From NCBI GenBank assembly GCA_964036315.1, contig CAXIWW010000817.1, forward strand, positions 5,801,501-5,865,500: 64,000 bases of DNA, read 5' to 3'. The stretch's first letter is position 1, and each line of letters opens with the position of its first letter. The notes beneath the pieces are model-generated. The model searched no databases and had not been told where the DNA came from. It saw only the letters and a list, made by a program, of their open reading frames with translations. The position numbers and the translations under genes are program-made. This document shows, piece after piece, positions 10,841-23,653 of the stretch. Origin of the DNA: Acanthosepion esculentum. Taxonomy: Eukaryota; Mollusca; Cephalopoda; Sepiida; Sepiidae.

Positions 10841-13825
10841 CCATGCAGACGACCCCCAGTCCCAGAAAGTCCCACGCAGACGAACCCCCAACCAGGAGAC
10901 AGTCCCAGAAAGTCCCACGCGGACGACACCCAGTCCCAGAAAGTCCCACGCAGACGAACCCCCACCCAGGAGAAAGTCCAATAAAGTCCCACGGTGACGA
11001 CACCCAGTCCCAGAAAGTCCCACGAAGACGACCCCCCACCCAGGAGACAGTCCCAGAAAGGCCCACGCAGACGACCCCCAGTCCCAGAAAGTCCGACGAA
11101 GACGACCCCCCAGACACGAGACAGTCCCAGAAAGTCCCACGCAGAAGACGCTCAGTCCCAGGAAGTCCCACGCAGACGACCCCCCACCCAGGAGACAGTA
11201 CCAGAAGGTCCCACGCAGACGACCCCCAGACAGGAGAGTGTCCCAGCAAGTCCCACGTAGACGACCCCCATTCCCAGAATATCCCACGCAGACGAACACC
11301 CACCCAGGAGACAGACCCAGAAAGTCCCACGCAGACGACCCCCCACCAAGGAGACAGTCCCAGTTAGTCCCACGCAGACGACCCCCAGTCCTAGGAAGTC
11401 CCATGCAGACGACCCCCAGCCAGGAGACAATCCCAGAAAGTCCCACGCAGACCACCCCCACCCAGGAGACAGTCCCAGAAAGTCCCAAACAGACGACCCC
11501 CACCCAGGAGACAGTCCCAGAAAGTCCCACGCAGACGACCCCAGTCACACAAAGTCCCACGCAGACGACCCCGCACCCAGGAGACAGTCCCAGAAAGTCA
11601 CACGCAGATGACCCCCAGTCCCAGAAAGTCCCACGCAGACGACCCCCAGTCCCAGAAAGTCCCACGCAGACGGCCCCCAGTCCCAGAAAGTCCCAAACAA
11701 TCGACCTCGCACCCAGGAGACAGTCCCCGAAAGTCCCAGGCAGACGACCCCCACTCCCAGAAAGTCCCACGCAGACGGCCCCCAGTCCCAGAAAGTCCCA
11801 CGCAGACGACCCCCAGGCCCAGCAAGTCCCAGGCAGACAACCCCCCACACAGGAGACAGTCCCAGAAAGTCGCACGCAGACGATCCCCAGTGCCAGAAAG
11901 TCACATGCAGAGGACCCCCCACCCAGGTGACAGTCCCAGATATCCCACGCAGATGACCCCGCACCCAGGAGACAGTCCCAGAAAGTCCCACGCAGAAGAC
12001 CCCCAGTCCCAGGAAGTCCCATGCAGACGACCGCCACCCAGGAGACAGGCCCAGAAAGTCCCAGGCAGACGACCCCCCAACCAGGAGACAGTCCCAGAAA
12101 GTCCCACGCAGACGACCCCCATTCCCAGAATGTCCCATGCAGAAGACCCCCAGTCCCAGGAAGTCCCATGCAGACGACTCACAGTCCCAGGAGACATTCC
12201 CAGAAAGTCCCACGCAGACGACCCCGCAACCAGGAGACAGTCCCAGAAAGTCCCACGCAGACGACCCCCATTCCCAGAAAGTCCCACGCAGACGACCCCA
12301 GTCGCAGGAAGTCCAACGCAGACGACCCACAGTCCCAGGAGACATTCCCAGAAAGTCCCACGCAGACGGCCCCCAGTCCCAGAAAGTCAAAACGCAGACG
12401 ACCCCCAGTCCGACAAAGTCCCACGCAGACGGCCCCCAGTCCCAGAAAGTCCCACGCAGACGACCCCCAGAACCAGCAAGTCACAGGAATACAACCCCCC
12501 ACACAGGAGACAGTCCCAGAAAGTCCCACGCAGACGACCCACAGTCCCAGAAAGTCCCACGCAGACGACCCCCACCCTGGAGACAGTCCCAGAAAGACCG
12601 ACGCAGACGACCCCCAGACCCAGAAAGTCCCAAAGACGACCCCCACCCAGGAGACAGTCGCAGAAAGTCCCACGCAGACCAACCCCCCACCCAGGAGACA
12701 GTCCCATAAAGTCCCAAGCAGACGATCCCCAGTCCCAGAAAGTCACATGCAGAGGACACCCCACCCAGGTGACAGTCCCAGAAAGTCCCACGCAGACGAC
12801 ACCCAGTCCCTGAAAGTCCTAAGCAGACGACTACCCACCTAGGAGACAGTCCCAGAAAGTCCCACGCAGACTACCCCCCACCCTGGAGACAGTCCCAGAA
12901 ACTCCCACGCAGACGACCACCAGTCCCAGAAAAACCCACGCAGACGACCCCCCACCCAGGAGACAGTCCCAGAAAGTCCCACGCAGACGATCCCAGTCCC
13001 AGAATGTCCCACCCAGACAACCCCCAGTCCGAGAAAGACCCACGCAGACGACGCTCCACCCAGGAGACAGTCCCAGAAAGTCCCACGCAGACCACCCCAG
13101 TCACACAAAGTCCCACGCAGACTAACCCCAGTCCCAGAAAAACCCACGCAGACGACCCACCACCTAGAAGTCCCACAAAGTAACAGGCAGACGACCCCCA
13201 CCCTGGAGACAGTCCCAGAAAGACCCACGCAGATGACCCCCAGTCCCAGAAAGTCCCACGCAGACGACCCCCCAGACAGGATACAGTCCCAGAAAGTCCC
13301 AAAGAGACGACACCCACCCAGGAGACACTCCCAGAAAGTCCCACGCAGAAGACCCCCAGTCCAAGAAAGACCCACGAAGACGACCCCCACCCAGGAGCCA
13401 GTCCCAGAAAGTCCCACGCAGACGACCCCCAGACAGGAGAGTGTCCCAGCAAGTCCCACGTAGACGACGCCCAGTCCCAGAAAATCCCACGCAGACGAAC
13501 ACCCACCCAGGAGACAGACCCAGAAAGTCCCACGCAGACGACCCCCCACCCAGGAGACAGTCTCAGTTAGTCCCACGCAGACGACCCCCAGTCCTAGGAA
13601 GTCCCACGCAGACGACCCCAGTCCCAGAATGTCCCACCCAGACAAACCCCAGTCCCAGAAATACCCACGCAGACGACCCTCCACCAAGGAGACAGTCCCA
13701 GAAAGTCCCACGCAGACCACCCCAGTCACAGAAAGTCCCACGCAGACGACCCCCAGTCCCAGAAAGTCCCACGCAGACTACCCCCAGTCCCAGAAAAACC
13801 CACGCAGACGACCCACCACCTAGAA

Positions 13826-14648
13826 GACAGTCCCAGAAAGACCCACGCAGACGACACCCAGTCCCAGAATTTCCCACGCAGACGACCCCCCAGACAGGAG
13901 ACAGTCCCAGAAAGTCCCACGCAGACGACCCCCAGTCCCAGAAAGTCCCACGCAGACGACCCGGAGTCCCACAAAATCCCAAGCAGACGACCCCCACCCA
14001 GGAGACAGTCCCAGAAAGACCCACGCAGACGACACCCAGTCCCAGAAATTCCCACGCAGACGACCCCCCAGACAGGAGACAGTCCCAGAAAGTCCCACGC
14101 AGACGACCGCCAGTCCCAGAAAGTCCCACGCAGACGACCCGGAGTCCCACAAAATCCCAAGCAGACGACCCCCACCCAGGAGACAGTCCCAGAAAGACCC
14201 ACGCAGACGACACCCAGTCCCAGAAATTCCCACGCAGACGACCCCCCAGACAGGAGACAGTCCCAGAAAGTCCCACGCAGACGACCGCCAGTCCCAGAAA
14301 GTCCCACGCAGACGACCCGGAGTCCCACAAAATCCCAAGCAGACGACCCCCACCCAGGAGACAGTCCCAGAAAGACCCACGCAGACGACACCCAGTCCCA
14401 GAAATTCCCACGCAGACGACCCCCCAGACAGGAGACAGTCCCAGAAAGTCCCACGCAGACGACCGCCAGTCCCAGAAAGTCCCACGCAGACGACCCGGAG
14501 TCCCACAAAATCCCAAGCAGACGACCCCCACCCAGGAGACAGTCCCAGAAAGACCCACGCAGACGACACCCAGTCCCAGAAATTCCCACGCAGACGACCC
14601 CCCAGACAGGAGACAGTCCCAGAAAGTCCCACGCAGACGACCGCCAGT
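13826..14648. repeat. 178-bp higher-order repeat, about 4.6 copies
   Basis: The marker 'cccggagtcccacaaaatcc' begins every 178 bp (its 'ccgg' at 13961, 14139, 14317 and 14495). Each unit consists of five monomers whose lengths add up as 42+31+43+31+31. The first copy has 'cccccagtcc' where later copies have 'ccgccagtcc' before the marker monomer, so the later copies descend from one variant. The array breaks at about 14648, where the next monomer reads 'gtccaagaaag'. Confidence 0.9.
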
Positions 14649-17600
14649 CCAAGAAAGTCCCACGCAGACGACCCCCCCCAGGAGACAGTCCCAGAAAGTC
14701 CATGCAGACGACCCCCAGTCCCAGAAAGTCCCACGCAGACGACCCCCAGTACAAGAAAGTCCCACGCAGATGACACCCAGTCCCAGAAAGTCCCACACAG
14801 ACGACCCCCCATCCAGGAGACAGTCCCAGAATGTCCCACGCAGACGACCCCCAGTCCCAGAAAGTCCCACGCAGAAGAACCCCAGTCCCAGAAAGTTCCA
14901 CGGAGACGACCCCCCAACCAGGAGACAGTCCCAGAAAGTCCCACGCAGACGACCCCCAGTCCCAGAAAGTCCCACGCAGACGACCCCCAGTCCCAGAAAG
15001 TCCCACGCAGACGACCGCCAGTCCAAGAAAGTCCCACACACACGACCCCCAATCCCACAAAATCCCAAGCAGACGACTCCCACCCAGGAGAATGTCCCAG
15101 AAAGACCCACGCAGACGACCCCCAGTCCCAGAAATTCCCACGCAGACGACCCCCCACCCAGGAGACAGTCCCAGAAAGTCCCAAAAAGACGACCCCCACC
15201 CAGGAGACAGTCCCAGAAAGTCCCAGGAAGACGACCCCCAGTCCAAGAAAGTCCCACATAGACGAACCCTAATCCCAGAAAGTCCCACGCAGACGAGCCC
15301 CACCCAGGAGACAGTCCAAGAAAGTTCCAAACAGACGAACCCCAGTCCCAGAAAGTCCCACGTAGACGACCCCCCACCCAGGAGACAGTCTCAGAAAGCC
15401 TCACGCACACGACACCCAGTCCAAGAAAGTCCCAAGCAGACGACCCCCCAACCAGGAGACAGTCCCAGAAAGTCCCACGCAGACGAACCCCAGTCCCAGA
15501 AAGTCCCACGCAGACGACCCCCAGTCCCAGAAAGTCCCACGCAGACGAACCCCACCCAGGAGACAGTCCCAGAAAGACCCACGCAGACGACCCCCAGTCC
15601 CAGAAAGTCCCATGCAGACGACCCCCAGTCCCAGAAATTCGCACGCAGACGACCCCCAGTACAAGAAAGTCCCACGCAGATGACACCCAGTCACAGCAGG
15701 TCCCACGCCGACGACCCCTAATCCAGGAGACACTCGCAGAAAGTCCCACGCAGAAGACCCCCAGTCCCAGAAAGTCCCACACAGACGACCCCCCATCCAG
15801 GAGACAGTCCCAGAAAGTCCCACGGAGACGACCCCAAGTCCCAAAAAGTCCCACGCAGAAGAACCGCAGTCCAAGAAAGTCCCACACAGACGACCCCCAA
15901 TCCCAGGAATTCCCACGCAGACGACCCCCAGTCACAGAAAATCCCACGCAGACGACCCCCCACCCAGGAGACAGTCCAAGAAAGTCCCACGCAGACGACC
16001 CCCAGTCCGAGAAAGTCCCACGCAGACGACCCCCAGTCCCAGAAAGTCCCACGTAGACGATCCCCCACCCAGGAGACAGTCCCCGAAAGTCCCACGCAGA
16101 CGACCCCCAGTCCCAGAAAGTCCCACGGAGACGACCCCCAGTCCCAGAAAGTCCCACGGAGACGACCCCCAGTCCCAGAAAGTCCCACGGAGACGACCCC
16201 CAGTCCAAGAAAGTCCCACACACACGACCCCCAATCCCAGAACGTCCCAGGCAGACGACCCGCAGTCCGAGAAAGTCCCACGCAGACGACCCCCCACCCA
16301 GGAGACAGTCCAAGAAAGTCCCAAACAGACGACCCCCCACCCAAGTGACAGTCCCAGAAAGTCCGACGCAGACCACCCCAAGTCATAGAAAGTCCCACGC
16401 AGACGACCCCCAGTCCCAGAATGTCCCACGCAGACGACCCCAGTCCCAGAAAGTCCTACGCAGACGACCCACCACCTAGAAGACAGTCCCACAAAGTCCC
16501 ACGCAGACGACCCCCACCCAGGAGACAGTCCCAGAAAGACCCACGCAGACGACCCCCAACCCAGGAAACAGTCACAGAAGGTCCCAAACAGACGACCCCC
16601 CACCCAGGAGACAGTCCCAGAAAGTCCCACGCAGACGACCCCCAGTCCAAGATAGTCCCACATAGACGACCCCCAATCCTAGAAAGTCCCACGCAGACGA
16701 CCCCCCACCCAAGAGACAGTCCCAGAAAGTCCCACGCAGACGACCCCCAGTCCCAGAAAGTCCCACGCAGACGACCCCCCCACCCAGTAGACAGTCCCAG
16801 AAAGTCCCACGCAGACGACTCCCAGTCCCAGAAAGTCCCACGCAGACGACCCCCAGTGCCAGAAAGTGCCATACAGACGACCCCCCACCCCGGAGTCAGT
16901 CCTAGAAAGTCCCACGCAGACGACATCCTGTCCCAGAAATTCCCACGCAGACGACCCCCCACCCAGTAGACAGTCCCAGAAAGTCCCACGCAGACGACCC
17001 CCGACACAGTAGACAGTCCCAGAAAGTCCCACGCAGACGACACCCAGTCCCAGAAAGTCCCACGCAGACAACCCCCACCCAGGGGACAGTCCAAGAAAGT
17101 CCAACACAGTCGAACCCCAGTCCCAGAAATCCCACGCAGACGACCCCCAGTCCCAGAAAGTCCCAGGCAGACGACCCCTAGTCCCAAAATTCACAAGCAG
17201 ACGACCCCCACCCAGGAGAAAGTCCCAGAAAGACCCACGCAGACGACCCCCAGTCCCAGAAATTCCCACGCAGACGACCCCCCACCCAGGAGACAGTCCC
17301 AGAAAGTCCCAAAAAGACGACCCCCACCCAGGAGACAGTCCCAGAAAGTCCCACGCAGAAGACCCCCCACCCAGGAGACTGTCCCAGAAATACCCACGGA
17401 GACGAGCCCCAGTCACAGAAAGTCCCACGCAGACGACCCCCCATCCAGGAGACAATCCCAGAAGGTCCCAAACAGACGAACCCCCACCAAGGAGACAGTC
17501 CCAGAAAGTCCCAGGCAGACGACCCCCAGTCCAAGAAAGTCCCACACAGACGAACCCTAATCCCAGAAAGTCCCACGCAGACGAGCCCCACCCAGGAGAC

Positions 17601-19139
17601 AGTCCAAGAAAGTTCCAAACATACGAACCCCAGTCCCAGAAATTCCCACGTAGACGATCCCCCACCCAGGAGACAGTCCCAGAAAGCCTCACGCAGACGA
17701 CACCCAGTCGCAGAAAGTCCCAAGCAGACGACCCCCCACCCAGGAGACTGTCCCAGAAAGTCCCACGCAGACGACCCCAGTCCCAGAAAGTCCCACGCAG
17801 ACGACCCCCTACCCAGGAGACAGTCCCAGAAAGTCCATGCAGACGACACCCAGTACAAGAAAGTCCCACGCAGATGACCCCTAGTCCTAGAAGGTCCCAC
17901 GCCGACGTCCCCTAATCCAGGAGACAGTCGCAGAATGTCCCACGCAGAAGACCCCCAGTCCCAGAAAGTCCCACACAGACGACCCCCCATCCAGGAGACA
18001 GTCCCAGAAAGTCCCAAGGAGACGACCCCTATTCCCAGAAAGTCCCACGCAGACGACCCCCAGTCCAAGAATGTCCCACACAGACGACCCCCAATCCCAG
18101 GAAGTCCCACGCAGACGACCTCCAGTCCCAGAAAATCCCACGCAGACGACCCCCCACCCAGGAGACAGTCCAAGAATGTCCCAAACACACGACCCCCCAC
18201 CCAGGAGACAGTCCCAGAAAGTCCCACGCAGACGACCCCCAGTACCAGAAAGTCCCACGCAGACGACCCCTAGTCCCAGAATGTCCCACACAGACGACCC
18301 CCCACGCAGGAGTCAGTCCCAGAAAGTCCCTCGCAGACGACCCCCTGTCCCAGAAATTCCCACGCAGACGACCCCCCACCATGGAGACAGTCCCAGAAAG
18401 TCCCAAACAGACGACCCCCCACCAACGAGACAGTCCCAGAATTCCCAGGCAGACGACCCCAGTCCCAGAATGTCCCACCCAGACGACCCCCAGTCCCAGA
18501 AAGACCCACGCAGACGACCCTCCACCAAGGAGAAAGTCCCAGAAAGTCCCACGCAGACCACCTCAGTCACAGAAAGTCCCACGCAGACGATTCCCAGACC
18601 CAGAAAAATCCCAGGCAGACGACCCACCACCTAGAAGACAGTCCCACAAAGTCCCACGCAGACGACCCCCACCCAGGAGACAGTCCCAGAAAGACCCACG
18701 CAGACGATCCCCAGTCCCAGAAAGTCCCACGCAGACGACCCCCCACCCAGGAAACAGTACAAGAAAGTCCTACGCAGACGACCCCCCACCCAGGAGACAC
18801 TCCCAGAAAGTCCCACGCAGACGACCCCCAGTCCCAGAAAGTCCCATGCAGAAGACCTCCAGTCCCAGAAAGTCCCACGCAGATGGCCCCCACCCAGGAG
18901 ACAGTCACAGAAAGTCCCACGCAGACGACCCACCAGACAGGAGACAGTCCCAGAAAGTCCCACGCAGACGACCCCCAGTCCCAGAAAGTCCCACGCAGAC
19001 GACCCCCCACCCAGGAGACAGTCCCAGAAAGTCCGACGCAGACGACACCCAGTCCCAGAAAGTCCAACGCAGACGATCCCCAGTCCCAGAAAGTCCCACG
19101 CAGACGACCCCCCACCCAGGAGACAGTACAATAAAGTCC

Positions 19140-22100
19140 TACGCAGACGACACCCCCACCCAGGAGACACTCCCAGAAAGTCCCACGCAGACGACCACCA
19201 GTCCCAGAAAGTCCCACGCAGACGACCCCCAGTCCCAGAAAGTCCCACGCAGACGACCCCCCACCCAGGAGACAGTCCTAGAAAGTCCCACGCAGACGAA
19301 CCCCATTCCCAGAAACTCCCACGCAGACGACCCCCCACCCAGGAGACAGTCCCAGAAAGTCCGATGCAGACGACCCCCAGTCCCAGAAAGTCCCACGCAG
19401 ACGACCCCCCACCCAGGAGTCAGTCCCAGAAAGTCCGACGCAGACGACACCCAGTCCCAGAAAGTCCCACGCAGACGATCCCCAGTCCCAGAAAGTCCCA
19501 CGCAGACGACCCCCCACCCAGGAGACAGTACAAGAAAGTCCTACAAAGACGACCCCCCACCCAGGAGACACTCCCAGAAAGTACCACGCAGACGACCCCC
19601 AGTCACAGAAAGTCCCACGCAGACGACCCCCAGTCCTAGAAAGTCCCACGCAGACGAGCCCCCACCCAGGAGACAGTCCAAGAAAGTCCTACGCAGACGA
19701 CCCCCCCACCCAGGAGACAGTCCTAGAAAGTCCCACGCAGACGACCCCCATTCCCAGAAAGTCCCACGCAGACGACCCCACTCCCAGGAGACAGTCCCAG
19801 AAAGTCCGACGCAGACGACACCCAGTCCCAGAAAGTCCCACGCAGACGGCCCCCACCAAGGAGACAGTCACAGAAAGAGCAACGCAGACGACCCCCCCCC
19901 ACCCAGGAGACAGTCCCAGAAAGTCCCATGCAGAAGACCTCCAGTCCCAGAAAGTCCCACGCAGACGGCCCACACCCAGGAGACAGTCACAGAAAGTCCC
20001 ACGCACACGACACCCACGCCAGGAGACAGTCCCAGAAAGTCCCATGCAGACGACCTCCAGTCACAGCAAGTCCCACGCAGACGACCCCTCACTCAGGAGA
20101 CAGTCCCAGAAACTCCCACGCAGACGACCCACCAGACAGGAGACAATCCCAGAAAGTCCCACGCAGACGACCCCCAGTCCCAGAAAGTCCCACGCAGACG
20201 ACCCCCCACCCAGGAGACAGTCCCAGAAAGTCCCACGCAGACGACCCCCACTCCCAGAAAGTCCGACGCAGACGAACCCCCCACCCAGGCGACAGTCCCA
20301 GAAAGTCCCACGCAGACGACCCCCAGTCCCAGAAAGTCCCACGATGACGACCCCCCACCCAGGCGACAGTCCCAGAAAGTCCCACGCAGACGACCCCCAG
20401 TCGCAGAAAGTCCCACGCAGACGAACCCCAGTCCCAGAAGGTCCCACGCTGACGACGCCCCCACCCAGGAGACAGTCCAAGAAAGTCCTACGCAGACGAC
20501 CCCCCAACCCAGGAGACAGTCCAAGAAAGTCCCACGCAGACGACCCCCAGTCCCAGAAAGTCCCACGCAGACGACCCCCAGTCCCAGAATGTCCCACGCA
20601 GACGACCCCCCACCCAGGAGACAGTCCAAGAAAGTCCCACGCAGACGACCCCCAGTCCCAGAAAGTCCCACGCAGATGAACCCCAGTCCCAGAAGGTCCC
20701 ACGCAGAAGACCCCCAGTCCCAGAAGGTCCCACGCAGACGTCCCCCTATCCCAGAAAGTCCCACGCAGACGACCCCCCACCCAAGAGACTGCCAGAATGT
20801 CCCACGCAGACGACACACCACCTAGAAGACAGTCCCACAAAGTCCCACGCAGACGACCCCCACCCAGGATACAGTCCCAGAAAGACCCACGTAGACGACC
20901 CCCAGTCCCAGAAAGTCCCACGCAGACGACCCCCCAGACAGGAGACAGTCCCAGAAAGTCCCACGCAGACGACCCCCAGTCCCAGAAAGTCCCACGCAGA
21001 TGACACCCAGTCCCAGAAAGTCCCCCGCAGACGATCCCCAGTCCCACAAAGTCCCACGCAGACGACCCCCCACCCAGGCGACAGTCACAGAAAGTCCCAC
21101 GCAGGCGACAGTCACAGAAAGTCCCACGCAGACGACCCACCACCTAGAAGACAGTCCCACAAAGTCCCACGCAGACGACTCCCACCCAGGAGACAGTCCC
21201 AGAAAGACCCATCAGAAAACCCCCAGTCCCAGAAAGTCCCACGCAGACGACCCCCCAGACAGGAGACAGTCCCAGAAAGTCCCACGCAGACGATCCCCAG
21301 TCCCAGAAAGTCCCACGCAGACGACCCCCCACCCAGGAGACAGTACAATAATGTCCTACGCAGACGACCCCCCCACCCGGGAGACACTCCCAGAAAGTCC
21401 CACGCAGACGACCCCCAGTCCCAGAAAGTCCCACGCAGACGACCCCCAGTCCCAGAAAGTCCCACGCAGACGACCACCCACCCAGGAGACAGTCCAAGAA
21501 AGTCCTACGCAGACGATCCCCCCACCCAGGTGACAGTCCCAGAAAGTCCCTCGCAGACGACACCCAGTCCCAGAAAGTCTCACGCAGACGACCCCCCACC
21601 CTGGAGACAGTACCAGAAAGTCCTACGCAGATGACCCCCCAGACAGGTGACAGTCCTAGAAAGTCCCACGCAGACGACCCCCAGTCCCAGAAAGTCCCAC
21701 GCAGACGAGCCCCCACCCAGGAGACAGTCCCAGAAAGTCCCACGCATACGACCCCCATACCCAGAAAGTCTCACGCAGACGACCCCCCACCCTGGAGACA
21801 GTACCAGAAAGTCCTACGCAGATGACCCCCCAGACAGGTGACAGTCCCAGAAAGTCCGACGCAGACGACACCCAGTCCCAGAAAGTCCGACGCAGACGGC
21901 CCCACCCAGGAGACAGTCACAGAAAGAGCAACGCAGACGACCCCCCCACCCATGAGACAGTCCCAGAAAGTCCCATGCAGACGACCCCCCACCCAGGAGA
22001 CAGTCCAAGAAAGTCCCACGCAGACGACCCCCAGTCCCAGAAAGTCCCACGCAGATGACCTCCAGTCCCAGAAAATCCCACGCAGACGACCCCCCACCCA

Positions 22101-23600
22101 GGAGACAGTCCAAGAATGTCCCAAACACACGACCCCCAGTCCCAGAAGTTCCCCCGCAGACGACCCCCAATCCCAGAAAGTCCCACGCAGACGACCCCCC
22201 ACCCAGGCGACAGTCACAGAAAATCCCACGCAGACGACACACCACCTAGAAGACAGTCCCACAAAGTCCCACGCAGACGACCCACACCCAGGAGACAGTC
22301 CCAGAAAGACCCACGCAGACGACCCCCAGTCCCAGAAAGTCCCACGCAGACGACCCCCCAGACAGTAGACAGTCCCAGAAAGTCCAGCGCAGACGACCCC
22401 CATTCCCAGAAAGTCCGACGCAGACGACACCCAGTCCCAGAAAGTCCCACGCAGACGATCCCCAGTCCCAGAAAGTCCCACGCAGACGACCCCCCAACCA
22501 GGAGACAGTACAAGAAAGTCCTACGCAGACGACCCCCCCACCCTGGAGACACTCCCAGAAAGTCCAACGCAGACGACCCCCAGTCCCAGAAAGTCCCGCG
22601 CAGACGACCCCCAGTCCCAGAAAGTCCCACGCAGACGACCCCCCACCCTGGAGACAGTCCAAGAAAGTCCTACGCAGACGACCCCCCCACCCAGGAGACA
22701 GTCCTAGAAAGTCCCACGCAGACGACCCCCATTCCCAGAAACTCCCACGCAGACGACCCCCCACCCAGGAGACAGTCCCAGAAAGTCCGATGCAGACGAC
22801 CCCCAGTCCCAGAAAGTCCCACGCAGACGACCCCCCACCCAGGAGACAGTCCCAGAAAGTCCGACGCAGACGACACCCAGTCCCAGAAAGTCCCACGCAG
22901 ACGATCCCCAGTCCCAGAAAGTCCCACGCAGAAGACCCCCCACCCAGGAGACAGTACAAGAAAGTCCTACAAAGACGACCCCCCACCCAGGAGACACTCC
23001 CAGAAAGTCCCACGCAGAAGACCACCAGTCCCAGAAAGTCCCACGCAGAAGAGCCCCAGTCCCAGAAAGTCCCACGCATACGACCCCCCACCCAGGAGAC
23101 AGTTCAAGAAAGTCCTACGCAGACGACCCCCCACCCAGGAGACAGTCCTAGAAAGTCCCACGCAGACGACCCCCATTCCCAGAAAGTCCCACGCAGACGA
23201 CCCCACTCCCAGGAGACAGTCCCAGAAAGTCTCATGCAGAAGACCTCCAGTCCCAGAAAGTCCCACGCAGACGGCCCACACCCAGGAGACAGTCACAGAA
23301 AATCCCACGCAGACGACACCCACGCCAGGAGACAGTCCCAGCAAGTCCCACGCAGACGACCCCTCACTCAGGAGACAGTCCCAGAAACTCCCACGGAGAC
23401 GAGCCACCAGACAGGAGACAATCACAGAAAGTCCCACGCAGACGACCCCCAGTCCGAGAAAGTCCCACGCAGACGACCCCCCACCCAGGAGACAGTCCCA
23501 GAAAGTCCCACGCAGACGACCCCCACTCCCAGAAAGTCCCACGCAGACGATCCCCCCCACCCAGGCGACAGTCCCAGAAAGTCCCACGCAGACGACCCCC
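19140..23600. repeat. Dispersed duplication within the array (offset 3.3-3.4 kb)
   Basis: The monomer order at about 19.14-20.1 kb is repeated at about 22.57-23.4 kb. The offset is 3426 bp at the left, falling to about 3306 at the 'cagaagacctccagtccc' marker (19931 and 23237). The change reflects loss of a few monomers in the second copy. The DNA between the copies is ordinary satellite. Edges are approximate. Confidence 0.6.
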
Positions 23601-23653
23601 CACCCAGGCGACAGTCCCAGAAAGTCCAACGCAGACGACCCCCAGTCCCAGAA

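Noticed and set aside
13563..16376. 937-codon open frame on the - strand (Gly/Trp/Leu-rich, membrane-like composition)
   Set aside because: Same arithmetic by-product; the hydrophobic look comes from translating the G/T-rich strand of the monomer, not from transmembrane design.
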